64,000 nt of DNA from Verrucomicrobiales bacterium. Its GTDB lineage: Bacteria; Verrucomicrobiota; Verrucomicrobiia; Verrucomicrobiales; V1-33. Location of the stretch: the NCBI GenBank assembly GCA_028293125.1, contig JAQGPJ010000067.1, forward strand, positions 49,248 through 113,247, in the 5' to 3' direction. Under the pieces are notes generated by a model that worked only from the letters and a program-made list of their open reading frames with translations, ran no database searches and had not been told where the DNA came from. Position 1 is the first letter of the stretch. Every line of letters begins with the position of its first letter. The position numbers and the translations under genes were made by a program. Shown here piece after piece: positions 36,189-43,947 of the stretch.

Positions 36189-37793
36189 ATGCTTCCCCCC
36201 TCTCATGACCCCGCCGGCTCCCCCCATCCGCCGGAGGCTGTTCCGCCAGCCTCAGCCGAGGACGCCTACTGGGATATCGACTCCGATGTCATTCAGGATC
36301 CCCAACAAGGTCCGGGTCCGGTTTCCTCTGCTCCCTCCATCTCCGCTCCGGCTGCAGCTGCAGGCATCTTCGGGGAGGGGCCATCCACCGGGGAGGCTGG
36401 CAGCGCTGAATCCACCGGCTCCGCTCCGAACCCCTTCCGCAGCCTGAAAAAATCCCAGCTGGAGCCTCCGTCCTTTCCCTCCCCCGGCTCCAACCCGGAA
36501 ATCCCCATCCGTGCAGGTGAATCCTCTCCGGTTTCCCCAATCGAACGAGTTCCGCGGCCCATGCGGACCGACCCGCTGGAGAAAGCTGAAGGCAGTGCGG
36601 GTCCTTCCCGGCTGCAGCGGAAATCTACTGTGGGCGTGGAAATCTTCACGCGCCAGAGCACCCGGCCGGCACCGTCCTTGGAGAATCTGCCAGCTGCCCT
36701 GCCGGAGCCGGACGGTGCCGCCGGCATTGGTCCTGGCGGACCGGCGTCCCCCCCCTCAGCCGTTCCCCAATTTCATCGCGTCCGGCCGCAGGAGGTGACT
36801 GATCAGGCTGTTCCGGGAGGGGCCGCGCCCCGGCACCACAGCAGCCGGCGGGCAGCCCGGCGGCGCAAACGTGCCCTGATCACCCTGCTGACGCTGGCGG
36901 TGCTGACCGGAGCGGGGATTTGGATCTGGAAGAATCAGACTCCTCCTCCTCCTTTGCCGGAATCCGACGTCACTCCCTCCTCCACCGCCTCTGTTGCGGA
37001 AAAAAACACCCTGTCCGATCCCTCGCTCCTGCCGCCTCTTGCCGACCGTCAGGAGGCGGTCCAACTGGGGTTGACCAGCTTGTTGAAAGCCCCGGACTGG
37101 CAGGCCAAGCTCCCCTGGGTGCTGCACCCGGAGCGCCTTTCAGGCCGCATGAAGGACTTTTACCTTTCCCAGAAAGGCCGGGATCCTGAATTCACCGATG
37201 TCTCCATTGGCCCGCCTGTCGCTTGGGAGAGTGCCTGGTGGTTTGTGGTCAGCCTCCAGACCCCGGAGGCCCCTCCGATCCGCATCGCCGCCAAGGAAAC
37301 ACCGGACGGGCCCCGATTCGACTGGGAGAATCTGGTGGGATACGGGACCATTTCCTTTTCGGCCTTCTGTGAGGAAAAACCCATCACCCCTCAAACTCTG
37401 CGCCTGCGGGCCCGGTCCTCAGACGTTTATGGGGGTGGATATTCCTCCAAGGACTACAAAGCCTTCGACCTTTCCCCGCGCACGGGCAAACCGGTGGTTC
37501 ATGCCTATGCCGCCATCGGCTCCCCGGCGGTCCGTCAGTTGGAGGAGTTGATCGCCGCGCCCGGATGGAACCACGCCATTCTCAGTCTGCGCTGGGAAAG
37601 CCGTTCCGAATCTCCCGCCACCGTGGTGATCGATCAGGCCCAGACTCCCACCCTGCCGGGAACTGCACCTCTTTCCCAGGAGAATTCCGTTAAAAAACCG
37701 GGGGGAAATTACAACAAATCCGGCTCTTCGGCAATCAAAGCCCGGATTCCGGGAGGAATGACTTCTGATACGGAACCACCGATGGCCCGGTGA
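36189..37793 (+). CDS. Single-pass membrane protein with long disordered N-terminus
   Basis: A 534-residue product from ATG at 36189 (MLPPSHDPAGSPH); the frame is open further upstream but without features. Residues 1-215 are Pro/Ser/Ala-rich and probably disordered. A basic stretch (RRAARRRKRA) then precedes one membrane helix (LITLLTLAVLTGAGIWIW, about residues 228-246). The C-terminal part of about 280 residues is a globular, beta-rich domain (blocks WAWW-like SAWWFVVSLQ, FDWENLVGYG, AFCEEKPIT) of unrecognised family, predicted outside the cytoplasm. No function can be assigned. Confidence 0.7.
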   Translation: MLPPSHDPAGSPHPPEAVPPASAEDAYWDIDSDVIQDPQQGPGPVSSAPSISAPAAAAGIFGEGPSTGEAGSAESTGSAPNPFRSLKKSQLEPPSFPSPGSNPEIPIRAGESSPVSPIERVPRPMRTDPLEKAEGSAGPSRLQRKSTVGVEIFTRQSTRPAPSLENLPAALPEPDGAAGIGPGGPASPPSAVPQFHRVRPQEVTDQAVPGGAAPRHHSSRRAARRRKRALITLLTLAVLTGAGIWIWKNQTPPPPLPESDVTPSSTASVAEKNTLSDPSLLPPLADRQEAVQLGLTSLLKAPDWQAKLPWVLHPERLSGRMKDFYLSQKGRDPEFTDVSIGPPVAWESAWWFVVSLQTPEAPPIRIAAKETPDGPRFDWENLVGYGTISFSAFCEEKPITPQTLRLRARSSDVYGGGYSSKDYKAFDLSPRTGKPVVHAYAAIGSPAVRQLEELIAAPGWNHAILSLRWESRSESPATVVIDQAQTPTLPGTAPLSQENSVKKPGGNYNKSGSSAIKARIPGGMTSDTEPPMAR

Positions 37794-37816
37794 GCGGAGC
37801 TTCGCAAAATGGAGAG

Positions 37817-37845
37817 TTGCAAACTTTTTCACTGAACCTTATAAT
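37817..37845 (+). promoter_or_regulatory. Strong sigma70-type promoter
   Basis: TTGCAA (37817-37822), a 17-base spacer and a perfect TATAAT (37840-37845) lie about 90 bases before the ATG of the next gene, in a locally AT-rich stretch. Confidence 0.65.
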
Positions 37846-37934
37846 CCGGAAAAATTTATAAAAATCAGAAGCTTCAGAATTCTCCACAATCACTTGCGTT
37901 GTGGCGCTCCAACGCTCCACCCTTTGTCATTGCC

Positions 37935-38834
37935 ATGATTCACTCATTTCCGATTTCCCGGTTCGGGGCTTTGCTCCTGACCACAGTGACGGCTTCCCTT
38001 GGGATTGAATCACTGCCGCCCGTGGCCGCCGCTCCGGCAGTGACTGCTCCATCCCCCCTCCCCCCGGCCCACGCTGCGGCAGCATCCAAAGAGATCCCCG
38101 GCAATCCCTCCGAGCTCTACGCCAAACTTTCCGCAATTACCCGCCCCCAGTGGCGCAAGCTTTACCGCCCCACTGTCACCCGCTGTCTGGATGGCCGGCA
38201 GCAGGCCGCCATGGGCCTGGGGGCCGTGACCGCCGATCTTTTCCTAGCCGCCCAGGCGCGGGACACCCAGCAGATCCGCAATCTGATCCAGGACGAGGAG
38301 ACGATCGAAAAAACGCTCGGGCTGATTATGCCCATGGCCGAGCGCCGGACGGAGATGCTCTCGGCCGCCGAATCCAGTGACTGGCCGGCCCTGATCACTG
38401 CCATCGACCGTCTGACCGCCGCCCACCGCCGCCACTTCCGCGATCACAAGGATGAATCTTTGGCGGAACTGGCCTACATCGGGGAATGGATGCGCACCCT
38501 GCAGATCTGTCATGCGGTGACCATCCAGAAGGAGCTGAAGGATTACCGCTTGGCTATCGGCAGCCCGGCCCTCATCGTGGAGATGAACCGCCGGCTGACC
38601 AAACTGGGCGGCGGCAATGCCGACGCCAGCCATTGCCTGAAGCTTTTGAACAAACGTCTGAACGGGCTGAGCCGGCTGTGGCCGGAGGGTGAACATATCT
38701 TTCCGAACCTGCCCGACCGCCTGCAGCGCTCCTCCGACCTGCTCAGCGACACGGTTGGCCAGCTTCTTCAGGAGGATCCGCCCGCCAGCCAGCCGCAATC
38801 CAATCCCGGCACCATTTCCGCTTCCGAACGCTGA
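37935..38834 (+). CDS. Exported alpha-helical protein of unknown function
   Basis: A 299-residue protein from ATG at 37935 (MIHSFPISRFGALLLTTVTA, a signal peptide; the frame is open 12 codons upstream). The mature part after an Ala/Pro-rich stretch is largely helical, with NPSELYAKLSAITRPQWRKL and a central Lys/His-rich helix (HRRHFRDHKDESLAELAYI). No family recognised. It is preceded by a good promoter and is followed after 28 bases by the ACT-domain gene, so the two may form one transcript. Confidence 0.75.
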   Translation: MIHSFPISRFGALLLTTVTASLGIESLPPVAAAPAVTAPSPLPPAHAAAASKEIPGNPSELYAKLSAITRPQWRKLYRPTVTRCLDGRQQAAMGLGAVTADLFLAAQARDTQQIRNLIQDEETIEKTLGLIMPMAERRTEMLSAAESSDWPALITAIDRLTAAHRRHFRDHKDESLAELAYIGEWMRTLQICHAVTIQKELKDYRLAIGSPALIVEMNRRLTKLGGGNADASHCLKLLNKRLNGLSRLWPEGEHIFPNLPDRLQRSSDLLSDTVGQLLQEDPPASQPQSNPGTISASER

Positions 38835-38862
38835 GCCCATCGATCCGTCCCACCCACTTTCA

Positions 38863-39318
38863 ATGGAAACCGACACCGCCCTCCCCAGCCCCTACGTCAA
38901 GCAGTTCTCCGTTTTTCTCATCAACCGCGCCGGTGCCCTGCTGAGCGTGGTGCGCCTTCTGGAGGATGCCCACGTGCTGGTGCTCGGGCTGAGTCTTCAG
39001 GATTCCGTGGATGTCACCGTCGCCCGGCTGATCGTCAGCGATCCTGAAACGGTGGAAACCCTTTTTATCGAGCGCGGCATTCCTTTCAGCACCTGCGATC
39101 TCCTTGTGGTGCAGCTCAAGGAGGGCGCGGAGGCTCTCAGCCGCTGCCTCATGGCTTTTCTCCAGGCGGAGACCAACATTCATTTCTCCTATCCGCTGCT
39201 GGTCAACACCAACGGCCTGCCCGCCTTGGCGCTGCATCTTGAGGATATCGAGTTCGGTGCCGAGGTCGTCACCACCCAGGGATTTAAAATCCTGAAGCAG
39301 AACGACATCAGCCGCTGA
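38863..39318 (+). CDS. Tandem ACT-domain protein
   Basis: A 151-residue cytoplasmic protein from ATG at 38863 (METDTALPSPYVKQFSVFL). Two ACT-like ferredoxin folds are visible: the first begins KQFSVFLINRAGALLSVVRL, the second near NIHFSYPLLVNTNGLPALAL. ACT domains bind amino acids or other small ligands and regulate metabolic enzymes; the ligand is not shown. It is similar in layout to small regulatory ACT proteins rather than to an enzyme subunit. It is convergent to the chorismate-lyase-like gene. Confidence 0.85.
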   Translation: METDTALPSPYVKQFSVFLINRAGALLSVVRLLEDAHVLVLGLSLQDSVDVTVARLIVSDPETVETLFIERGIPFSTCDLLVVQLKEGAEALSRCLMAFLQAETNIHFSYPLLVNTNGLPALALHLEDIEFGAEVVTTQGFKILKQNDISR

Positions 39319-39408
39319 AATGCCGCAGCATCCCGTGCGCCGGCACTGGCGGGGCCCCCATCAGGCCAGCCAGGCAACGGATCCGGTGATCAGCGCGGCA
39401 GCCGCCGG

Positions 39409-39978
39409 CTACCCCGGCGGCAGCACCTCCACGATATCCGCCAGAGTGCTGCCGTCGGGGTGGGTCAGGACATTGCATCGTCCATGGAGAACCGTGCCTT
39501 TGGAGGTGTTGAGCAGCCGGGACATACGGTCGTCGGCGAAAAGGCGGAAGTAGCCGGTGGGCGCGCTGGCATGGGGAATGCCCTCGCTTTCCAGAATCGC
39601 CCCCAGCGGGGCCACTCCATCCCGAATCATGGTTTTCACATGAGAGGGCAGTCCTTCCAGATGAATGCCGATGGCCCCATACTCGATGGGCCGGACGCGC
39701 TCCTGATCCGTCAGGATCACTTCCCGCATCACAAAATCCTCTGTTTTTTCCACCGCCACCACCGTCAGGGCCGGTACCGTGTGGTGAAAATTCCGGAGGC
39801 GGGGCGTCATGTCGCTCTGATGCACCAGCAGGTGCCGTGAAGGCTCGGGCATCAGCTTCCCCTCTATAAATTCCAGCGCGGGCAGTTCAAGCTCCTGACG
39901 GACGTAGAAAAACGCCAGCGGCATCAGCAGATCAAGGTCCCGGCACTCCTGGGTGGAAGTGTCAGGTGTAGCGTGCAT
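39409..39978 (-). CDS. Chorismate-lyase-like (UbiC fold) protein
   Basis: A 189-residue protein. I chose the ATG at 39978 (MHATPDTSTQE), which overlaps the 3' end of the radical SAM gene by 17 bases; a further in-frame ATG is at 40005. The pattern of the chorismate pyruvate-lyase/UTRA-like fold is present: VVAVEKTEDFVMREVILTD, then IGIHLEGLPSHVKTMI, then GVAPLGAILESEGI. Members release 4-hydroxybenzoate from chorismate or bind related ligands. Without alignment I cannot say whether the catalytic residues are kept. The overlap with the upstream gene shows it is part of one operon. Confidence 0.65.
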   Translation of the reverse strand: MHATPDTSTQECRDLDLLMPLAFFYVRQELELPALEFIEGKLMPEPSRHLLVHQSDMTPRLRNFHHTVPALTVVAVEKTEDFVMREVILTDQERVRPIEYGAIGIHLEGLPSHVKTMIRDGVAPLGAILESEGIPHASAPTGYFRLFADDRMSRLLNTSKGTVLHGRCNVLTHPDGSTLADIVEVLPPG

Positions 39979-41302
39979 GACGGTGGTGGGGGAGGAAGAA
40001 TTCATGCAGCAGGCGGTCCACCTGCAGCAGTCCCTCGCGGTGCATGGTGATGATCTCCGGAGTGACTGTGGCGAATCCCTCGCTGCTCAGCCAGGCGAGT
40101 TGCGGGGCGAACCGCTCCAGCACATTCACGCCGAACTTTTTCTGATAGTGCGGGGGTTTCACCGAACCCAGCTTCAGATGCAGGATGAAGTCGCGGATCA
40201 GGCGCTCGTCCGGGTCGGTGGCGTAGGCGCGGAACACTGCGTGCTCCCCGCGTTCAATAGCGTCACAGTAAGCGCCGATGTCGGCATTGTTCTGAATATG
40301 CACGCCTCCCAGATGGCCGAAACTGGCCACCCCCAAGGGCAGCAAATCCGCGCCGCCGAAGAGGCCGTCGCGGTAAACGAACTTCGTGGTGGCCTTGTTT
40401 TTCACCACCGTGTAGGCGCTGCCAACCTCGTATCCGGCGGCCTCGAACTGCGAGAACGCATAGTCCACCCAGCGGCGCTTGGTGGCCCAGCCGGCGATAG
40501 GCGCCACCAGCTTCCCTTCCTCCTGCATGGTTTTGTAGATGCCGGTGTTGTAGGGCACCTCCATCTGGTAAATGGTCAGGCAGTCCGGCTGCATCTCCAG
40601 CGCCTTCTCCACGCAGCGTTTCCAGTTGTCCTCCGTCTCCTCCAGCATTCCGGCGATGAGGTCGATATTGATCTGCGGGAACCCGATGTTCCGCGCGTAA
40701 CCATAGGCCCGGTACACTTCCATGGAGCGGTGCGCACGGCCATTGATATCCAGGATGTGGTCGTCAAAATTCTCCACCCCAAGGCTCAGGCGGGTGACCC
40801 CCATGTTGCGGATGGCGTCCAGCTTCTTTTCCGTCAGGGTGCCAGGTTCGGCCTCAAAGGTCACCTCCTGGATTTCATCCCAAGGCATGAGCTCCTTCAG
40901 GTGCCCGGTCAGTTCCTCCAGCTGGGGCACCGAAAGGTAACTCGGAGTGCCGCCTCCGAAATAGACAAACTGCGGCTTGCGGCCCTTCAGGTAGTTCCGT
41001 TTCGCGTACATCTCGAACTCCTTCATGCCCGCGCGCACGTAGCGGCGGATCTCATCAGGCTTGCGGTCGGTGTAGACGCGGAAATAACAGAAGTGGCAGC
41101 GCTTCCGGCAGAAGGGGATGTGGAAATAGACCCCCAATGGGACATCGGGATTCGGCGGCGAGTCGAGGACCCGCGCGATGGCGGGAATCTGCTCCGCCTG
41201 CCAGAAGGAGAACGGAGGGTAGTTGGAAACGAAGTAGTTGCCCGCTTCCGTCCCTCCCTCCGGGGCGGGGGCTGGCTTGTCGGGGAGGGTTTCTGTGCTC
41301 AT
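39962..41302 (-). CDS. HemW/coproporphyrinogen oxidase-like radical SAM protein
   Basis: A 446-residue protein from ATG at 41302 (MSTETLPDKPAPAP). The radical SAM motif is HIPFCRKRCHFCYF, with CX3CX2C. The fourth cysteine that HemN enzymes have (CxC) is replaced by aromatic residues, as in HemW. The blocks FVYFGGGTPSYLS, TFEAEPGTLT and RLSLGVENFDDHIL, with INIDLIAGM, are typical of the HemN/HemW superfamily. Some members are heme chaperones, others modify small molecules. Its start overlaps the PQQ-type protein gene by four bases (ATGA), and its stop overlaps the chorismate-lyase-like gene, so the three form a tightly coupled operon of unknown pathway. Confidence 0.88.
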   Translation of the reverse strand: MSTETLPDKPAPAPEGGTEAGNYFVSNYPPFSFWQAEQIPAIARVLDSPPNPDVPLGVYFHIPFCRKRCHFCYFRVYTDRKPDEIRRYVRAGMKEFEMYAKRNYLKGRKPQFVYFGGGTPSYLSVPQLEELTGHLKELMPWDEIQEVTFEAEPGTLTEKKLDAIRNMGVTRLSLGVENFDDHILDINGRAHRSMEVYRAYGYARNIGFPQINIDLIAGMLEETEDNWKRCVEKALEMQPDCLTIYQMEVPYNTGIYKTMQEEGKLVAPIAGWATKRRWVDYAFSQFEAAGYEVGSAYTVVKNKATTKFVYRDGLFGGADLLPLGVASFGHLGGVHIQNNADIGAYCDAIERGEHAVFRAYATDPDERLIRDFILHLKLGSVKPPHYQKKFGVNVLERFAPQLAWLSSEGFATVTPEIITMHREGLLQVDRLLHEFFLPHHRHARYT

Positions 41303-42459
41303 TCTTTTTTGTCGGGGGTTGCCGCGCCCGATGGGTTGGCCGCGGAAAAAGCATACATCACACCGTCGTCCGCACCGATCAGCAGAAGACCGCCGGCAAT
41401 GCAGGGGCTGCTCTGCACCGGTTGGCCGATTTCGTAGGACCACACCGCCTTGCCATCCCCTGTTCCCACTGCATAAACTTTGCCGTCGTCGCTGCCAAAC
41501 ACCACATTCCCACCCGTGACCACGGGTGAGCTGTCCACGCGCCCCTGGGTGCGGAAGGCCCACTTCTCCTCCCCGTCCGCCAAAGACAGACAATGAAGTC
41601 GTTTGCCGCGGTCACCCGCAAAAATCAGCCCGTCCGCCGTGATGGCCGGCGAGGAGAAAAAAGGAAAATCCCGGTCTTTGTAAGTCCACTTCACCTTCAG
41701 CGTCGCCGCCTCCACCGCCACAATCTCGTTGCCGTAGTGGCCGACCACGGCAATGCCGTTCCGCGCCGCCACGGTGCTGGCGATGGGGTTGCCCACCTCC
41801 ACCTTGCCCTTCTCCTTGCCGTCCGCGCCATTCACGAAATACAGGAAGCCATCACAGCCTCCAAAAGCGGTGACTCCATCCACCAACGACGGTGTCCCGT
41901 TAACATAGTTGCCCGTCTCCACCACCCAGACCTTGCTGCCGTCGGAGGCTTTGAGGGCGTAAAGCCGGTTATCGTAGGATCCAATCAGAATCAGCGGATC
42001 CTGGCCTGGCTGCTCCAACACATTGGCCGCGCCCCGGATCTCCGCCTCCGTGGTGAATTCCCAGCGCAGCTTGCCGGTTTCCGCCTCCAGACAGTGGACC
42101 ACGCCGTCCACGGAACCGAAAACCACATCTTTGCCCACCAGCAGCGCGGAGCCCTCGATCAGGTCCTTGGCGGCGAATTCCCACGCCTTGCTGCCATCCT
42201 CCAGCTTCAGGGCGAAGAAGGTCCCCTTGCCGTCCCCGAAGTAGGCCCGCGCACCGTCTGAAACCGCCGTGGCCTTCAGGGGTTTGGCAGCTGTGAACTT
42301 CCATGCCGGCTTCAGGGGAAACGCCAAGCTCTCCCGTGCAATGCCGGTCATGGAGGCGTCCCCGCGCCAGGTTGGCCATCCAGTGGGAGTGGGGTCGGCG
42401 GCGCGCAAAGGCAGCGATGCCAGACTCAGTCCGCAGATAAAAAATTTCAGTCCGCGCAT
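41299..42459 (-). CDS. Secreted PQQ-type beta-propeller protein
   Basis: A 386-residue protein with a signal peptide (LKFFICGLSLASLPLRA). It then shows about seven repeats with AxDGxxxW or GxLYAL-type motifs, such as FGDGKGTFFALKLEDGSK, LIGSYDNRLYALKASDG and VFGSDDGKVYAVGTGDG, typical of PQQ-like/BamB-like eight-bladed propellers. The opening WPTWRGDASMTGIA is the standard start of this Planctomycete/Verrucomicrobial family. It lacks obvious PQQ ligands and may be a scaffold. It overlaps the radical SAM gene by four bases. Confidence 0.88.
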   Translation of the reverse strand: MRGLKFFICGLSLASLPLRAADPTPTGWPTWRGDASMTGIARESLAFPLKPAWKFTAAKPLKATAVSDGARAYFGDGKGTFFALKLEDGSKAWEFAAKDLIEGSALLVGKDVVFGSVDGVVHCLEAETGKLRWEFTTEAEIRGAANVLEQPGQDPLILIGSYDNRLYALKASDGSKVWVVETGNYVNGTPSLVDGVTAFGGCDGFLYFVNGADGKEKGKVEVGNPIASTVAARNGIAVVGHYGNEIVAVEAATLKVKWTYKDRDFPFFSSPAITADGLIFAGDRGKRLHCLSLADGEEKWAFRTQGRVDSSPVVTGGNVVFGSDDGKVYAVGTGDGKAVWSYEIGQPVQSSPCIAGGLLLIGADDGVMYAFSAANPSGAATPDKKE

Positions 42460-42517
42460 GCTGTGCTTGTTTAAGAGGGATACGACGGCGGCCCATGGCT
42501 GTTTCCTATTTTCTCCG

Positions 42518-43087
42518 TCAGTTCAAACCCGGATCCACGGGTGTTTTGGCCAGCAGCTGGTAAAACGGTCCCATACTGGCCAGCAGCTGGGTCCACAGCT
42601 CCTCGCCGGATTCAGTGTCCAGCACCTCTTTGGGCGGAGCACGACGGATCCAGGCTTTACGTTGGATTTCATCCTCCAGCTGCCCGGCGGTCCAACCGGC
42701 ATAACCCAGAAAACCGCGCACCTCGCCACCGGCGCTGAGCATCTCTTTGGCCCCTTGAAGACCCAGCGGTTCAGACCACTGGATGCGGTTCCGGGGTCCG
42801 TTGCGATTGAAGGAAATGAACGTCAATTCATTGCCCGCCACCGGACCGCCGGAGAGAATGGGAACTTCCCAGACTTCCGAGAACTCCTTGGAGCTCAGAA
42901 AATCCCCCACAGTGCGCTCAATGGGCCGGTTCAGCACGTAGCCGCGGGCACCGCTTTTCTTTCCGTGATCGGTCAGAATGAGGACGGTGCGGAAAAAACT
43001 GGGATCCCGCAGCGAGGGATCGGCAAGTATGATCGATCCGGACAGATTAGGCTCCGGAGTGGAGGGAGGTGAATTGTCGGTGTTCAT
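42518..43087 (-). CDS. YqgE/AlgH family protein
   Basis: A 189-residue cytoplasmic protein from ATG at 43087 (MNTDNSPPSTPEPN); the frame is open 27 codons upstream. The YqgE/AlgH pattern is clear: SIILADPSLRDPSFFRTVLI near the start, ARGYVLNRPIERTVGDFL, VPILSGGPVAGNELTF and VRGFLGYAGWTAGQLEDEI. Members are widespread and influence gene expression (AlgH in alginate control), but the biochemical activity is uncertain. It is divergent from no gene and follows the pdeM gene on the same strand. Confidence 0.9.
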   Translation of the reverse strand: MNTDNSPPSTPEPNLSGSIILADPSLRDPSFFRTVLILTDHGKKSGARGYVLNRPIERTVGDFLSSKEFSEVWEVPILSGGPVAGNELTFISFNRNGPRNRIQWSEPLGLQGAKEMLSAGGEVRGFLGYAGWTAGQLEDEIQRKAWIRRAPPKEVLDTESGEELWTQLLASMGPFYQLLAKTPVDPGLN

Positions 43088-43187
43088 TTCAGCACTGGGA
43101 GGGTGAGGGATAATAAACCAGTTCCTGCATTGTTCGAGCGTCACCGAACGCATCTTTTGCGCCGGCAATACTGAATTTTCATGGGTA

Positions 43188-43937
43188 TCACCGCAGCAGC
43201 GCCCCCGGCACCTCCATCACCCGCTCCCCCGGAGCCACAAAAAACCGGTCCCCCGGTTCCGGACGCATGGATGCGCCCCCGGTGAAGCTGCCAAAGGAGG
43301 GCAGGATAAGCAGCGGTCCCCGCAGCAGAAAGCAGGGCAGCCGCAGTGTGGTCCGTCTGCCATCCGCAATACGCACTGCCGGATGCCAGTGCCCCGCGAT
43401 ATGAAAACGGCCATCACTTTCCGCGGACGCAGCTTCAGCGGGATCGTGAATCAGCCTCACCCCGCTTTCATGGTTCAAGCATGACACTTCCCGCACTCCA
43501 GTGGGCAACCGGCTGATTTTGGCGTCGTGATTGCCGGTCACCAAAGTCAGGGGAATGCCCAGCAAACGGATAAAGTGCTCCATATCCTCCTTCAGTTCCG
43601 GAGTCAGACCCGAGGGGGCGTGAAACAGGTCCCCGTTCACCACCAGGCGGGCCGGCTTGTGCAGCCGCACGAGATCCAACATGGCCGCCAGATCCTGCGC
43701 GGTGTCCCCCTCCGGCACCGCCAGTCCCCGGGCGCGGAAGGTGGCGGACTTGCCCAGGTGAACGTCCGCCACCACCAGCCAGGGTTCAACCCCCGGCAGC
43801 AGCACCGCGCGGCCCGGCAGCAGATGCACGGTCCCGCCGGAGGGCAGCCGAAGTGGAAAATGGGGTGCGGGGGGAACAGAGGAATTCAGGGACACTCGGA
43901 GAGTCCCCCACAGATTCCACCCCTTCCCCCAAAGCAA
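43188..43937 (-). CDS. pdeM: PdeM-like metallophosphoesterase
   Basis: A 249-residue calcineurin-like phosphoesterase of the ligase-associated DNA damage response type. Visible metal-site motifs are VVADVHLGK (Asp, His), VVNGDLFH (Asp), VTGNHD (Asn, His) and IAGHWHPA (His). I give ATG 43937; a GTG at 43892 is an alternative and would fit the domain start. PdeM usually sits beside an ATP-dependent DNA ligase and an Lhr-like helicase, but neither is near, so it is an isolated copy. It follows the GH32 gene by 10 bases. Confidence 0.85.
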   Translation of the reverse strand: MLWGKGWNLWGTLRVSLNSSVPPAPHFPLRLPSGGTVHLLPGRAVLLPGVEPWLVVADVHLGKSATFRARGLAVPEGDTAQDLAAMLDLVRLHKPARLVVNGDLFHAPSGLTPELKEDMEHFIRLLGIPLTLVTGNHDAKISRLPTGVREVSCLNHESGVRLIHDPAEAASAESDGRFHIAGHWHPAVRIADGRRTTLRLPCFLLRGPLLILPSFGSFTGGASMRPEPGDRFFVAPGERVMEVPGALLR

Positions 43938-43947
43938 GGCCGGACCT

